Origin: Thiomicrorhabdus marina | Lineage (GTDB): Bacteria > Pseudomonadota > Gammaproteobacteria > Thiomicrospirales > Thiomicrospiraceae | DNA: 35,302 nucleotides | Assembly (NCBI RefSeq): GCF_017571465.1 | Contig: NZ_JAGETV010000024.1 | Coordinates: 1-35,302 of the forward strand | Direction: 5' to 3' | Translations under genes and position numbers: made by a program | Part shown: positions 17,081-26,585 of the stretch, in pieces | How positions within the stretch are numbered: the stretch's first letter is position 1 | Layout: each line of letters begins with the position of its first letter | The notes under the pieces: model-generated | What the model saw: the letters and a program-made list of their open reading frames with translations, nothing else | What the model was told of the DNA's origin: nothing | Databases searched by the model: none

Positions 17081-18001
17081 TTGAACCAGAGAACCATAGT
17101 CAATTCCATTAAGGCGCGAGGCATCGGGCTACATACAGGGCATGAATCAATCATGACCTTGCGACCAGCGCCAGTGAATACAGGTATCGTTTTCCGTCGT
17201 GTAGACCTAGATCCTGTTATTGAATTTAAAGTTGCCCCGCAGATTGTCGGCGAGACAACTCTGTGTACTACCATCGTCAACCAACTGAACGATGAAATCC
17301 ACAAAATTGCGACTATCGAGCATTTGATGTCGGCAATCGCTGGTATAGGGATTGATAATATCTTTATCGACATCACCTCTGATGAAGTTCCTATTATGGA
17401 TGGCAGTTCGTCGCACTTTGTGTTTTTGTTACAATCGGCGGGTCTGAAACGACAAGATGCGGCTAAGCAGTTTATCCGTATTAAAAAACCGATGCGTGTT
17501 GAGAATGAGCATGGTGGCTGGGCCGAGTTTGTTCCTTTCAACGGTTATCGACTGAATTTTGCAATCTCTTTCTCTCATCCTGCGTTTGATAATACTGCCG
17601 AGAAGATGACGTTAGATTTTTCTTCGACAGCCTATTTCAAAGAAGTTTCGCGGGCGCGTACCTTCGGTTTTATGAAGGATATTGATATGTTGCGTGCCAA
17701 TAACTTAGGCCTAGGTGCGAGTTTGAAAAACGCTATCGGTCTGGATGATGAGGGCGTTCTAAATGAAGAAGGTTTGCGTGACAAAGACGAATTTGTACGC
17801 CACAAAATTTTGGATGCGGTCGGAGACTTGTATATGCTAGGTCACCCGATTATTGGTGAATTCAATGCTTTTAAGTCTGGTCATGCGCTAAACAACCAAT
17901 TGATTCGAGCGTTGATGGAGCAAGAAGATGCTTATGAATTGGTTACTTATGAAGGTGATGAGCCTCCTCCAGTAAGTTATTCAAGTAGTATGGTTGTGTA
18001 G
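17081..18001 (+). CDS. lpxC: UDP-3-O-acyl-N-acetylglucosamine deacetylase LpxC
   Basis: Zinc enzyme for the committed step of lipid A synthesis; 306 residues, the normal length. The zinc ligands are H81 (in EHLMSAIAG), H241 and D245 (in HKILDAVGD), and H268 (in HALNNQ) is the catalytic histidine. The start appears to be TTG 17081: the residues after it (NQRTIVNSIKARGIGLHTG) match the LpxC N-terminus and no ATG or GTG fits. A GAG lies about seven bases upstream. A strong terminator follows. Confidence 0.96.
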   Translation: MNQRTIVNSIKARGIGLHTGHESIMTLRPAPVNTGIVFRRVDLDPVIEFKVAPQIVGETTLCTTIVNQLNDEIHKIATIEHLMSAIAGIGIDNIFIDITSDEVPIMDGSSSHFVFLLQSAGLKRQDAAKQFIRIKKPMRVENEHGGWAEFVPFNGYRLNFAISFSHPAFDNTAEKMTLDFSSTAYFKEVSRARTFGFMKDIDMLRANNLGLGASLKNAIGLDDEGVLNEEGLRDKDEFVRHKILDAVGDLYMLGHPIIGEFNAFKSGHALNNQLIRALMEQEDAYELVTYEGDEPPPVSYSSSMVV

Positions 18002-18020
18002 TTGACAGCCAAATGTGATA

Positions 18021-18044
18021 AAGCCCGTTTTTACGGGCTTTTTT
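18021..18044. terminator. Intrinsic terminator after lpxC
   Basis: AAGCCCGT (18021-18028) and ACGGGCTT (18033-18040) form a perfect stem with a TTTT loop and a run of six T residues. It lies between the convergent lpxC and dciA-like genes. The T-run clearly serves lpxC; on the other strand only three T residues follow. Confidence 0.9.
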
Positions 18045-18046
18045 GT

Positions 18047-18472
18047 TTACGATTTTGCTCTTTGACTCAGTCGTAGCAGGGCGGCACTGAGTTCTGCAGA
18101 CTCAACATGTTCGCTCAGTTCACGCATGTCTTCGGCATCCGATTCACTCGGGTGGCTGACAATCTCTTTTTTCGGCTTCGGCTGTTCCTCTAAGGGCAAT
18201 ACCGAAACTTTCACCTGAGTAAGTTGCAGGTGTGGGAAATTCTGCTGAAAAGTGCCTAAAATAGTCGGTTCGTAATAGCGCATCCGTGTCGCCCAAGCCG
18301 GCGAATCAATCTGTAATAGCAAGGTCTGCCCCTCGAAGCTGACACCAAGAAGGTGTTCTTGCATCGCTAAGGGAAGATGATCGCGGCCGGAATCCAGTAG
18401 TGCTTGATAAACTTTCGCACTTTCCAATAAGTTTTTTAAATTACCATGCGCTTTGTTTAGTATCGGTTTCAT
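18047..18472 (-). CDS. DUF721/DciA-like protein
   Basis: A 141-residue protein that resembles the DUF721 family, which includes DciA, the ancestral loader of the replicative helicase DnaB. The conserved core is in the first 90 residues: LPLAMQEHLLGVSFEGQTLLLQIDSPAWATRMRYYEP (split here across two strands and a helix). The tail is charged and probably disordered. The location between lpxC and secA is typical of gammaproteobacterial DUF721 genes. I chose ATG 18472 because a GAG lies seven bases upstream; an upstream ATG at 18511 would add 13 residues and lacks a visible ribosome site. Confidence 0.8.
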   Translation of the reverse strand: MKPILNKAHGNLKNLLESAKVYQALLDSGRDHLPLAMQEHLLGVSFEGQTLLLQIDSPAWATRMRYYEPTILGTFQQNFPHLQLTQVKVSVLPLEEQPKPKKEIVSHPSESDAEDMRELSEHVESAELSAALLRLSQRAKS

Positions 18473-18694
18473 TCTGTGCTCAACTCTGAGTGTGCTAGAA
18501 TATTCGCTCATTTTACCGTATAAAATCAGTAAATTAGATGGGCAAAATAATTTTATAGGTTTTTATTGGTCGGTCGTATTGAAAACCACTTCGCCGTCAC
18601 TAGTAAATAACCTGTTGCGATTTGTGTCGCGAAAAACTTAGCTCTCTAACAAGATTAAATTTTACAACCTTAAAAATCCGGAATGCATTAACTC

Positions 18695-21439
18695 ATGGCG
18701 TTAAATATCATCAAGAAAATCTTCGGTAGCCGTAATGACCGTCTGCTTAAACAGTATGGCAAAGAAGTCCAGAAAATTAATTCACTGGAAGCAGATTTTG
18801 AAGCGCTCAGCGATGAACAGTTGCAAGCAAAAACCGAAGAGTTTAAAACGGCGCTCGCGGATGGCAAAACGCTAGATGATATTTTACCGGAAGCTTTTGC
18901 GGTCGTTCGTGAAGCCGGTAAACGTGTTTTCGGCATGCGCCATTACGATGTACAGATGATTGGTGGTATGGCGCTACATCAAGGCAAGATTTCTGAAATG
19001 CGTACCGGTGAAGGTAAAACCCTAGTGGCGACCTTGCCGACTTATTTGAATGCCTTGACGGGTAAAGGCGTGCACGTTATTACCGTCAACGACTACCTTG
19101 CAAAACGTGATGCCGAGTGGATGGGGCAACTATACGGTTTTCTAGGTTTGAGCACGGGTGTCATCGTGTCAGGGCAAAGCCCGCAAGAGAAGCAATTGGC
19201 TTACTCGATGGATATTACCTACGGTACCAACAACGAATTCGGTTTTGACTATCTGCGTGACAATATGGCGATTTTCGCTGAAGAGCGTGTGATGCGCGAT
19301 CAGCATTACGCGGTAGTGGATGAGGTTGATTCGATTCTTATCGATGAAGCGCGTACGCCGTTGATTATTTCCGGTCCGGCGGAAGATAAGTCCGAACTTT
19401 ACATGAAAATCAACCCGTTGATTCAACACCTGGAAGAAGGTGAAGAAGATCCGGAAACCAAAAAAACCACCGGTGATTTCGTTATTGATGCCAAGTCACG
19501 TCAGGTGTTCTTGAATGATGACGGTCACGCAAAAGTTGAAGAGTTGCTGATTGAAGCCGGTCTGTTGGAAGAAGATGCCTCTTTATATGACGCGACCAAT
19601 ATCGGCCTGATGATTCACATCAATGCAGCTCTGCGCGCGCATTTGTTGTTTGAAAAAGACAAGGATTACATTGTTGAAAACGGCCAAGTGGTGATTATTG
19701 ATGAATTCACCGGTCGTAAGATGCAAGGCCGTCGCTGGTCAGAAGGTCTGCACCAAGCGGTTGAAGCTAAAGAAGGCGTGACCATTCAGCAAGAGAGTCA
19801 GACTTTCGCCTCGATTACTTTCCAGAACTATTTCCGTCAGTATGAAAAGCTGTCCGGTATGACCGGTACTGCCGATACCGAAGCGGGTGAATTTTTGTCG
19901 ACTTATAACTTAGAAGTCGTGGTCATTCCGCCGAACAAGACACCGCAGCGTATTGACCAATCTGATTTGGTTTTCTTGGATATGGAAGGCAAGTTTGCGG
20001 CGATTGTCGAAGACATTCGCGAAACTACTGCGACCGGTCAGCCGATTTTGGTCGGTACTGCATCGATTGAAATGTCGGAGCTGCTGTCGCGTCTATTGAC
20101 TAAAGAGAAAATCAAACACAGCGTTCTTAACGCCAAACACCACAAGCAAGAAGCGAATATTATCGCTGACGCCGGTCGTATCGGTGCAGTGACGATTGCT
20201 ACCAATATGGCGGGGCGCGGTACCGATATCGTGCTTGGCGGTAACTTGGAGATGGAGTTAGAGCAGCTTGGTGAAATCACTGACGAGAAAAAAGCCGAAG
20301 TGAAAGCCGCTTGGCAAGAACGTCACAACCAAGTGCTTGAATTAGGCGGTCTGAAAGTAATTGGTTCGGAACGCCACGAATCACGTCGTATCGATAATCA
20401 GCTACGCGGTCGTTCCGGCCGTCAGGGTGATGTTGGTATGACACGATTCTATCTATCGTTGGATGATGACCTAATGCGTCGTTTCGCTTCGGATAAAGTC
20501 AAATCAATGATGAAACGTCTTGGTATGACTTCAAATGAAGCGATTGAGCACAAAATGGTGACTAAGTCGATTGAACGTGCTCAGAAGCAGGTTGAGCGCC
20601 TACACCAAGATGAGCGTGCGAATCTATTGAAATTCGATGATATTTCTAATGAACAACGTAAGGTGGTGTACACACAACGTAATGAGTTGATGTCGTCAAA
20701 TGCCGAAGAAGTAACCGACGTTATCGACGGTCTTCGTGAACAAGTGGTTGAGCAGGTTGTTGCCGCTTACATTCCACCGGGTTCACTGCACGAGCAGTGG
20801 GATATTCCAAATCTGGAAAAAGCCATTCATGAAGAATTGGGCGCACACTTACCGCTAGAACAGTGGTTGGAAGAAGATAAAAATCTGTATGAAGAAACGT
20901 TGATTGAAAAAGCGGTTTCCGAGCTGAAAGAAATCTACACGGCGAAAATGGCCGTGGTTGATGACGCCACTCAGCATCATTTCGAGAAAGAAGTGCTACT
21001 GCGTACTATCGATAAACAATGGCGCGTGCATCTATCGGAAATGGATTATCTTCGTCGCGGTATCCATCTGCGCGGTTACGCTCAGAAAGATCCGTTCCAA
21101 GAATATCGTCGTGAGTCGAGTGAGCTGTTTAAGGCGTTCTTGAATGAAGTGACTACTGAAACGGTTAAGGTTTTATCCTTAGTGCAAATCGGCGGTCAGC
21201 AAGATGTAGATGAATATGAAAATCAGGCGCATCAACCTGACAAGCTAGAAGCGAATCACCCGGCTGCAGCAGGTATTGCTGACGCAATGATCAATGCGGC
21301 CGATCAATCAGCAGAAGCGGCTGAACCTGCGGAAGGTGAAGGCACTTTCCGTCGTGAAGAGCCGAAAGTTGGCCGTAATGATCCTTGTCCTTGTGGTTCA
21401 GGTAAAAAATACAAGCAGTGTTGCGGTAAGTTAAGCTAA
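18695..21439 (+). CDS. secA: Preprotein translocase ATPase SecA
   Basis: Motor of Sec-dependent protein export, acting at the SecYEG channel; 914 residues, the usual proteobacterial length. Walker A is MRTGEGKT (K108, T109), Walker B/DEAD-like is [15 protein letters not shown] from residue 209, and helicase motifs include [10 protein letters not shown] and [11 protein letters not shown]. The C-terminal zinc and SecB-binding motif [13 protein letters not shown] covers 898-910. The gene is transcribed away from dciA across a 183-bp (or larger) promoter region. No secM-like gene precedes it. Confidence 0.98.
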   Translation: MALNIIKKIFGSRNDRLLKQYGKEVQKINSLEADFEALSDEQLQAKTEEFKTALADGKTLDDILPEAFAVVREAGKRVFGMRHYDVQMIGGMALHQGKISEMRTGEGKTLVATLPTYLNALTGKGVHVITVNDYLAKRDAEWMGQLYGFLGLSTGVIVSGQSPQEKQLAYSMDITYGTNNEFGFDYLRDNMAIFAEERVMRDQHYAVVDEVDSILIDEARTPLIISGPAEDKSELYMKINPLIQHLEEGEEDPETKKTTGDFVIDAKSRQVFLNDDGHAKVEELLIEAGLLEEDASLYDATNIGLMIHINAALRAHLLFEKDKDYIVENGQVVIIDEFTGRKMQGRRWSEGLHQAVEAKEGVTIQQESQTFASITFQNYFRQYEKLSGMTGTADTEAGEFLSTYNLEVVVIPPNKTPQRIDQSDLVFLDMEGKFAAIVEDIRETTATGQPILVGTASIEMSELLSRLLTKEKIKHSVLNAKHHKQEANIIADAGRIGAVTIATNMAGRGTDIVLGGNLEMELEQLGEITDEKKAEVKAAWQERHNQVLELGGLKVIGSERHESRRIDNQLRGRSGRQGDVGMTRFYLSLDDDLMRRFASDKVKSMMKRLGMTSNEAIEHKMVTKSIERAQKQVERLHQDERANLLKFDDISNEQRKVVYTQRNELMSSNAEEVTDVIDGLREQVVEQVVAAYIPPGSLHEQWDIPNLEKAIHEELGAHLPLEQWLEEDKNLYEETLIEKAVSELKEIYTAKMAVVDDATQHHFEKEVLLRTIDKQWRVHLSEMDYLRRGIHLRGYAQKDPFQEYRRESSELFKAFLNEVTTETVKVLSLVQIGGQQDVDEYENQAHQPDKLEANHPAAAGIADAMINAADQSAEAAEPAEGEGTFRREEPKVGRNDPCPCGSGKKYKQCCGKLS

Positions 21440-21467
21440 GATAAATACACATTTAAGCTATACAAAG

Positions 21468-21502
21468 CCCATCGTGAGAACCGTTCTCTCGGTGGGTTTT
21501 TT
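21468..21502 (+). terminator. Intrinsic terminator after secA
   Basis: A 13-position stem, CCCATCGTGAGAA (21468-21480) with TTCTCTCGGTGGG (21484-21496), has one G-U pair and one mismatch, a CCG loop and six T residues. It lies just before the argJ ribosome site, so argJ either reads through or has its own promoter. Confidence 0.8.
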
Positions 21503-21524
21503 CGTTTGTTGTAAAGGAGAAACA

Positions 21525-22730
21525 ATGAGCAAAACAGAATTACATCCGGTCAGCGGTATCTATTTGGGGACGACTGCGGCGAAGATTAAAAAGAACGGCA
21601 AACCTGATTTAGTGGTCATTGAACTGGCAGAAGGTTCGCGCACTGCGGCGACTTTCACGACCAATGCTTTTTGCGCGGCGCCGGTTACTTTGGCGAAAGC
21701 CAATCTGGCGGCGCAGTCGCCACGTGCTTTGGTGATTAATGCCGGTAACGCTAATGCCGGTACCGGTGAGCAAGGTATGCTTGATGCTAAAGCAACTTGT
21801 GACTTGGTGGCAAAAGAACTGGGCTGTAGTTCGGAACAGGTATTGCCGTTTTCAACCGGTGTGATTGGCGAAAACTTGCCTATGGAGAAATTCCAAGCCG
21901 GTATTCCGGATGCGATGGCGAATATTGCGGTTGATGGTTGGCAGGCGGCGTCGCAAGCAATTATGACCACGGATTTGGTTGCGAAAACCAGCAGCCGAGT
22001 GATTGATGTTAATGGCGCCAGTGTTACTCTGACCGGCATGGCGAAAGGCTCGGGGATGATTCATCCGAATATGGCGACCATGTTAGGGTTTGTGGCAACG
22101 GATGCTAAAATCTCGCAGGAATGTTTGCAAAAAGCACTTAGCGATGCGGTCAATATCAGCTTTAACCGAATTACTGTGGATGGTGATACGTCGACCAATG
22201 ACGCTTGCACCTTAAGCGCCAGTCAGCAAGCGGATATGCCAGAAATTAATGATGTGAATACTCTGGATTATCATGTGTTTGCGGAAGCGGTTGCGGAGAT
22301 GTTGACTGAGCTAGCGCAGATGATTGTGCGTGACGGTGAAGGGGCAACCAAATTTGTATCGGTTATTGTTGAAGAAGCCAAAACCCAAGAAGAAGCATTA
22401 AAAGTTGCGCATGCTGTGGCTCTGTCGCCACTGGTAAAAACCGCGCTGTTTGCATCCGATCCAAACTGGGGCCGTATCTTGGCAGCGGTTGGCCGTGCCG
22501 GTGTTGAAGACTTAGATATCAATGCGTTGGAAATCCATCTAGGTGATGTTTGTATTGTCAAAAACGGCGGTCGTGCTGAAGAATATACCGAAGCGCAAGG
22601 GCAAGCGGTCATGGATAAAGATGAGATTGAAATCCGTATCTGGCTGAACCGTGGCTCAGTTTACGAGACAGTCTGGACGACCGACTTCTCTTATGACTAT
22701 GTGAAAATCAACGCCGAATATCGTAGTTAA
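21525..22730 (+). CDS. argJ: Glutamate N-acetyltransferase / amino-acid acetyltransferase ArgJ
   Basis: Arginine pathway enzyme that moves the acetyl group from N-acetylornithine to glutamate; 401 residues. The self-cleavage site is in MIHPNMATMLGF, with Thr185 as the expected nucleophile after processing into two chains. Also visible are NAGNANAGTGEQG, TVDGDTSTND and SDPNWGRILAAVGRAG. ATG 21525 is preceded by AAAGGAG; the open frame reaches back to 21474 but overlaps the secA terminator. Since argA is also present in this window, ArgJ may mainly recycle acetyl groups. Confidence 0.96.
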   Translation: MSKTELHPVSGIYLGTTAAKIKKNGKPDLVVIELAEGSRTAATFTTNAFCAAPVTLAKANLAAQSPRALVINAGNANAGTGEQGMLDAKATCDLVAKELGCSSEQVLPFSTGVIGENLPMEKFQAGIPDAMANIAVDGWQAASQAIMTTDLVAKTSSRVIDVNGASVTLTGMAKGSGMIHPNMATMLGFVATDAKISQECLQKALSDAVNISFNRITVDGDTSTNDACTLSASQQADMPEINDVNTLDYHVFAEAVAEMLTELAQMIVRDGEGATKFVSVIVEEAKTQEEALKVAHAVALSPLVKTALFASDPNWGRILAAVGRAGVEDLDINALEIHLGDVCIVKNGGRAEEYTEAQGQAVMDKDEIEIRIWLNRGSVYETVWTTDFSYDYVKINAEYRS

Positions 22731-22751
22731 TTTTCCTTGTTAGTCGTGTGT

Positions 22752-22778
22752 ACTTGAACGACACTCTGTTGTTCGAGT
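22752..22778 (+). terminator. Hairpin after argJ, possible weak terminator
   Basis: ACTTGAACGACA (22752-22763) and TGTTGTTCGAGT (22767-22778) form a 12-bp stem with two G-U pairs and a CTC loop. No T-run follows directly (a TTTT comes nine bases later), so it may instead shape or protect the argJ transcript end. Confidence 0.4.
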
Positions 22779-22954
22779 AAGCGCGACTTTTGACCTTTCT
22801 TCGTTTATTTCTCATCTGTTCTCAATAACAATATCGAGCTAAGTTTTTTCAAAAAACTAGACTTTATTGATGCTTATCAAACTTGTATCTCTGCGTTTTC
22901 AGTTTCGTTTCAGAATCTGCTTATATAGTTATAAGAAACGACAAGGAGAAATAC

Positions 22955-23641
22955 ATGTCTTTAAAAAAACTGCTATGGGCTTCTTTATTTAGTACTTCAC
23001 TATTGAGTGGTTGTGGCGGTGGAGCCTCGCCGAGCGATATTCTGTCGGTGACCAATGACGGCACTTCGCAAATCAATTTAGAAACGATGCAGCAAACCAT
23101 TGAAGAGATGCCGTACGAAGAGCTATCGACGGAAGAAGTGAATAGTTTGATTTTCACTCGTGAAGAAGAAAAGCTTGCCTATGATGTCTATGTCACTCTG
23201 GATGGTTATGACTATGTGACAGTACAGAATTTTATTAATATCGCTGATGCGGAACAGACGCACACTGACAGCGTTAAAATTCTGCTCGATAAATATGAAT
23301 TGAATGACCCCGTTGCAGAACCGCAAACGGTGGGCGAGTTTGAAAATCAGGATTTACAGCAGCTGTATGATGATTTGGTTGTACAAGGTTCAGATTTGAT
23401 TTCGGCCTTACAGGTCGGTTGTCTGATTGAAGAGTTGGATATTCGTGATATTGCTGCGGACTTAACCAATAATGTCGATAATGAAGACATCGCTTACGTT
23501 TACGAGAGTTTATTAAAAGGCTCGCGAAACCATCTTCGCGCTTTTTATAGCACGCTGCAACAAAATGGCGGGGAATATACGCCGCAATATATCACTCAAG
23601 AAGAGTTTGATGTGATAGTGAATTCGGATATGGAACGATAA
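22955..23641 (+). CDS. DUF2202 ferritin-like lipoprotein
   Basis: A 228-residue lipoprotein: the N-terminus MSLKKLLWASLFSTSLLSGC gives a lipobox with acylation at C20, so it is expected at the membrane, facing the periplasm. The rest matches the DUF2202 family, a ferritin-like helical fold: REEEKLAYDVYVTLDGYDY, EQTHTDSVKILLDKY, LIEELDIRDI, LLKGSRNHLRAFY. Repeated Glu and His in those helices are candidate metal ligands. The biochemical role is not established. ATG 22955 has AAGGAGA seven bases upstream. It has its own terminator and sits between argJ and hisC. Confidence 0.88.
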   Translation: MSLKKLLWASLFSTSLLSGCGGGASPSDILSVTNDGTSQINLETMQQTIEEMPYEELSTEEVNSLIFTREEEKLAYDVYVTLDGYDYVTVQNFINIADAEQTHTDSVKILLDKYELNDPVAEPQTVGEFENQDLQQLYDDLVVQGSDLISALQVGCLIEELDIRDIAADLTNNVDNEDIAYVYESLLKGSRNHLRAFYSTLQQNGGEYTPQYITQEEFDVIVNSDMER

Positions 23642-23646
23642 GAGTG

Positions 23647-23681
23647 AATGCCAGTGAAAATAATAATCACTGGCATTTTTT
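23647..23681 (+). terminator. Intrinsic terminator after the DUF2202 gene
   Basis: AATGCCAGTGA (23647-23657) and TCACTGGCATT (23667-23677) form a perfect 11-bp stem with a nine-base A/T loop and a run of T residues to 23681. It lies between the convergent DUF2202 and hisC genes. Confidence 0.9.
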
Positions 23682-23686
23682 GATGG

Positions 23687-24745
23687 TTATTGAGTGATTT
23701 CTTGTAAAGCGGCAATTAAGGCATCGTTTTCCGCATCAGTACCGATGGTAATACGCAGGTATTGGTCAATACGTGGTTTATTGAAGTAGCGCACAATAAT
23801 CTTGCGTTCACGCAGTGCTAGAGCAATCTTCTCGGCATCTTGTTCCGGGTGTTTGGCAAAGATAAAGTTTGCTGCCGATGGAATCACCTTAAAATCCATT
23901 TCTGTCATCGCAGAAGTTAAGGCTTCACGTGTATTGATAATCTTCTGACAACAGGCTTGGAAGTAGTCTTCATCTGCAAAAGAAGCGGTTGCGCCAAACA
24001 ATGCCAAACGGTCAATAGGGTAAGAGTTGAAACTGTTCTTAACGCGTTCCAAAGCTTCAATCAGGTGCGCTTGACCAACGGCAAAACCAACACGAATTCC
24101 AGCTAGTGAACGCGATTTAGACAGGGTTTGAGTCACCAATAGATTCGGGTAATCGTTAACTAGGCTAATCGCGCTCTGCCCGCCAAAATCAATATAGGCT
24201 TCGTCCACCAATACCACACGATTAGGATGCATTTCTAAAAGCGCTTTTACTTTATCTAAAGCCAAAAGGCGACCAGTCGGAGCATTTGGATTAGGGAAAA
24301 TAATTCCGCCACATTTCTGTTCATACTCGGTAATATCAATTTCAAAATCATTGTTTAACGGCACATTGTTGTACTCAATGCCGTATAGGCCGCAATAAAC
24401 CGGGTAGAAACTGTAAGTAATGTCAGGGAATAGCAGTGGCGCGTCTTGCTTTAATAAGCCTTGAAAAGCGTGCGCTAGCACTTCATCTGAACCATTGCCG
24501 ACAAAAATTTGGTTAGGGTTTAAGTTATGGTAATCCGCAATACTCTGCTTCAAAATGTCTGAATTCGGGTCAGGATACAAGCGCAGTTTTTCATTATTCT
24601 GTTCGCTTATCGCTTCCAAAACCTTCGGTGAAGGCGGATAAGGGTTTTCATTAGTGTTGAGTTTAATCAGGTTATCCACTTTTGGCTGTTCGCCTGGAAC
24701 ATAAGGGGTTAGGCTGTGAACTAACTGGCTCCAATACTGGCTCAT
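23687..24745 (-). CDS. hisC: Histidinol-phosphate aminotransferase
   Basis: PLP-dependent class I/II aminotransferase of histidine synthesis; 352 residues. Key parts are [12 protein letters not shown] at the N-terminus, [30 protein letters not shown], the PLP lysine in [14 protein letters not shown], and the C-terminal arginine region [16 protein letters not shown] chose ATG 24745 (MSQYWSQLV); a TTG at 24775 is in frame but less likely. It stands alone, outside a his operon, divergent from the Nudix fusion gene. Some HisC paralogs act on other substrates, so the exact role is likely but not certain. Confidence 0.92.
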   Translation of the reverse strand: MSQYWSQLVHSLTPYVPGEQPKVDNLIKLNTNENPYPPSPKVLEAISEQNNEKLRLYPDPNSDILKQSIADYHNLNPNQIFVGNGSDEVLAHAFQGLLKQDAPLLFPDITYSFYPVYCGLYGIEYNNVPLNNDFEIDITEYEQKCGGIIFPNPNAPTGRLLALDKVKALLEMHPNRVVLVDEAYIDFGGQSAISLVNDYPNLLVTQTLSKSRSLAGIRVGFAVGQAHLIEALERVKNSFNSYPIDRLALFGATASFADEDYFQACCQKIINTREALTSAMTEMDFKVIPSAANFIFAKHPEQDAEKIALALRERKIIVRYFNKPRIDQYLRITIGTDAENDALIAALQEITQ

Positions 24746-24841
24746 AAAAGGTTTGTCCTGTTGTAACAAATTCAAAGGCGATATTTTATCGCAAAAGGTT
24801 GCATTACAATAGCGAGCAAAACACAGTTAAAGGAATTTGTT

Positions 24842-25789
24842 ATGTCTGAAAAGTCGCGCCCGGTGTTGGATATTGCCGTTGGTATTCTGCGTTGCGAAAA
24901 CGAAATCTGTTTAAGCTTGCGCCAAAAGCATCAGAGTCATGCTGATCACTGGGAATTCCCCGGCGGTAAAGTCGAACAGGGTGAATTGATTGATACGGCA
25001 CTAAAACGTGAATTTATCGAAGAACTGGGTGTGCAAACCGATAACTGGCAGCCATTGATTACCATTCCTTGGGAATATGAAAAAGTGTCGGTGCGTCTGC
25101 ATGTTTATCAATCTTATGATTTTGTGGGCACGCCTTATGGCAAAGAAGGGCAGCGGGTTCGTTGGTTTGACCAATCTGAATTACAAGGGATTACTTTCCC
25201 AGATGCAAATAAAGGTATTTTGACGGCTTTAGAACTCGGTGATAAATACGCCATTAGTGGTAAATTTGCCAATGCCGAAGATTTTTCAGCCAAGCTAAAT
25301 AATGTTTTAAACGATGGCGTTAAACTGATTCAACTGCGTGCAAAAGGTTTGGATGTGGCGGAAGTGCGAAAACTGGCGCAAGAAAATATCGGCGCAGTAC
25401 ATAAAGCGGGCGCAAAATTGATGCTCAACGGTACGCCGGAATTACTCGCACAGACCCAAGCTGACGGCATTCAGCTAGCATCCAATCAACTTTTTGCTTA
25501 CGACACTCGTCCAGTCGCGAAAGACAAACTGCTTGGCGCATCCACTCATAATCCTGAAGAAATCGACCAAGCCCTAAAAATTGGTGCCGACTTTATTCTG
25601 CTTTCGCCAGTTTTGCCAACGCAAACGCACCCGGATATGGAAGCACTTGGTTTGGATGCGTTTAGAGAATTAGTTGCTGAGATTCCCGTCCCGGTCTTTG
25701 CTTTGGGTGGAATGAAAACTGAACTGCTCAATGAAGCTAAAAATCACGGCGCGCAAGGCATTGCCGCTATATCTGCATTCTGGAGATAA
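24842..25789 (+). CDS. Nudix (MutT) hydrolase fused to a thiamine-phosphate-synthase-like domain
   Basis: A 315-residue fusion. Residues 1-130 are a MutT-type Nudix domain, expected to clear oxidised nucleotides such as 8-oxo-dGTP; the full Nudix box runs from G42 to V64 (GKVEQGELIDTALKREFIEE within it). Residues about 135-315 follow the ThiE/TenI barrel pattern: VKLIQLRAKGL, LMLNG, ADGIQLAS, LGASTHN, ILLSPVLPTQTHP, VFALGGM. This fusion, found near secA and argJ, is common in gammaproteobacteria; whether the second domain makes thiamine phosphate is not known. ATG 24842 has AAAGGA upstream. Confidence 0.93.
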   Translation: MSEKSRPVLDIAVGILRCENEICLSLRQKHQSHADHWEFPGGKVEQGELIDTALKREFIEELGVQTDNWQPLITIPWEYEKVSVRLHVYQSYDFVGTPYGKEGQRVRWFDQSELQGITFPDANKGILTALELGDKYAISGKFANAEDFSAKLNNVLNDGVKLIQLRAKGLDVAEVRKLAQENIGAVHKAGAKLMLNGTPELLAQTQADGIQLASNQLFAYDTRPVAKDKLLGASTHNPEEIDQALKIGADFILLSPVLPTQTHPDMEALGLDAFRELVAEIPVPVFALGGMKTELLNEAKNHGAQGIAAISAFWR

Positions 25790-25904
25790 AGGAAATTATA
25801 CATTTTACTTAAGTCTCTCCATTGCCCGCTTGTTCAAGGTATCGCTATGCTGAGTCATGTGTTCCACGACCATGACTTTTTAATTCGAGAAGTAGAAGAC
25901 TTAA

Positions 25905-26522
25905 TTAATAGTAACTTGGACTGATGATTCGTCTACGGTAAACAATCATTGCTATAAAGAACAAACAGGCAACGCCAATCACTGCCGGAAAGAGAACGGT
26001 GGTTAGCGAATAATTTTCTAAAGCGGTTAATACCAGAAGGTTTCTAAGCAAAAAAAGCGTAAAAAACAGCAGTGATTCAGAATAAGGTTGTGCATAGGAT
26101 TTTCGTACCGTTGGAGCAAAACCCAACAGATCAACAAAGGTTAAAACAATCACTGCCCACATCGGATTATCGGTTATCCCCCAGATGGGTAATGCTGTCA
26201 TGGCAAGAGCGAAAAACAACCAGTCAATGCGCGTGATCGTTAAATCGCTTCGCTTCCAATAGGCCAAGAAGGCAATAAAGATTGTCATTACACCGGATAC
26301 ACCAATCGCCCAAGCACCAACGCCGCCGCTATCTTGCAATTGAGCGAGAAATACGACAAAAGTTGTTGTCCCCCAAATAATCCAGGAAAAAACATGTGGC
26401 TGAACTTTGCCAATTAAAATTGCTCGAATGTAGGGTGCAAAAGCGATTATCGTAATGGCTATAGCAGCAGCACTTGCGATTTCCTTAAAGAGTAGCGGGA
26501 TAGAAAGAGCTTCTAATTGCAT
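25905..26522 (-). CDS. Membrane protein with two PQ-loop/SWEET-like repeats
   Basis: A 205-residue integral membrane protein with about seven hydrophobic helices. Two related blocks are visible: FAPYIRAILIGKVQPHVFSW near residue 28 and FVDLLGFAPTVRKSYAQPYS near residue 130. The Pro-containing, polar turn in each resembles the PQ-loop/SemiSWEET pattern, so a small-molecule transporter is possible. I cannot name a substrate or a characterised family. It is on the minus strand with tag upstream, about 63 bases apart, and may be co-transcribed with it. Confidence 0.75.
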   Translation of the reverse strand: MQLEALSIPLLFKEIASAAAIAITIIAFAPYIRAILIGKVQPHVFSWIIWGTTTFVVFLAQLQDSGGVGAWAIGVSGVMTIFIAFLAYWKRSDLTITRIDWLFFALAMTALPIWGITDNPMWAVIVLTFVDLLGFAPTVRKSYAQPYSESLLFFTLFLLRNLLVLTALENYSLTTVLFPAVIGVACLFFIAMIVYRRRIISPSYY

Positions 26523-26585
26523 TGCCAGCGACTTCCTTATTCGATGTTGACAGTTTTCTCTATTGCAAATGGTTAAGCATATTGC

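Noticed and set aside
25847-25924. A 25-codon open frame (starting MLSHVFHDHDF) just after the Nudix fusion gene, in frame with its stop
   Set aside because: Too short, no ribosome site, no recognisable domain, and it overlaps the end of the minus-strand membrane protein gene; a gene remnant is possible but cannot be supported.
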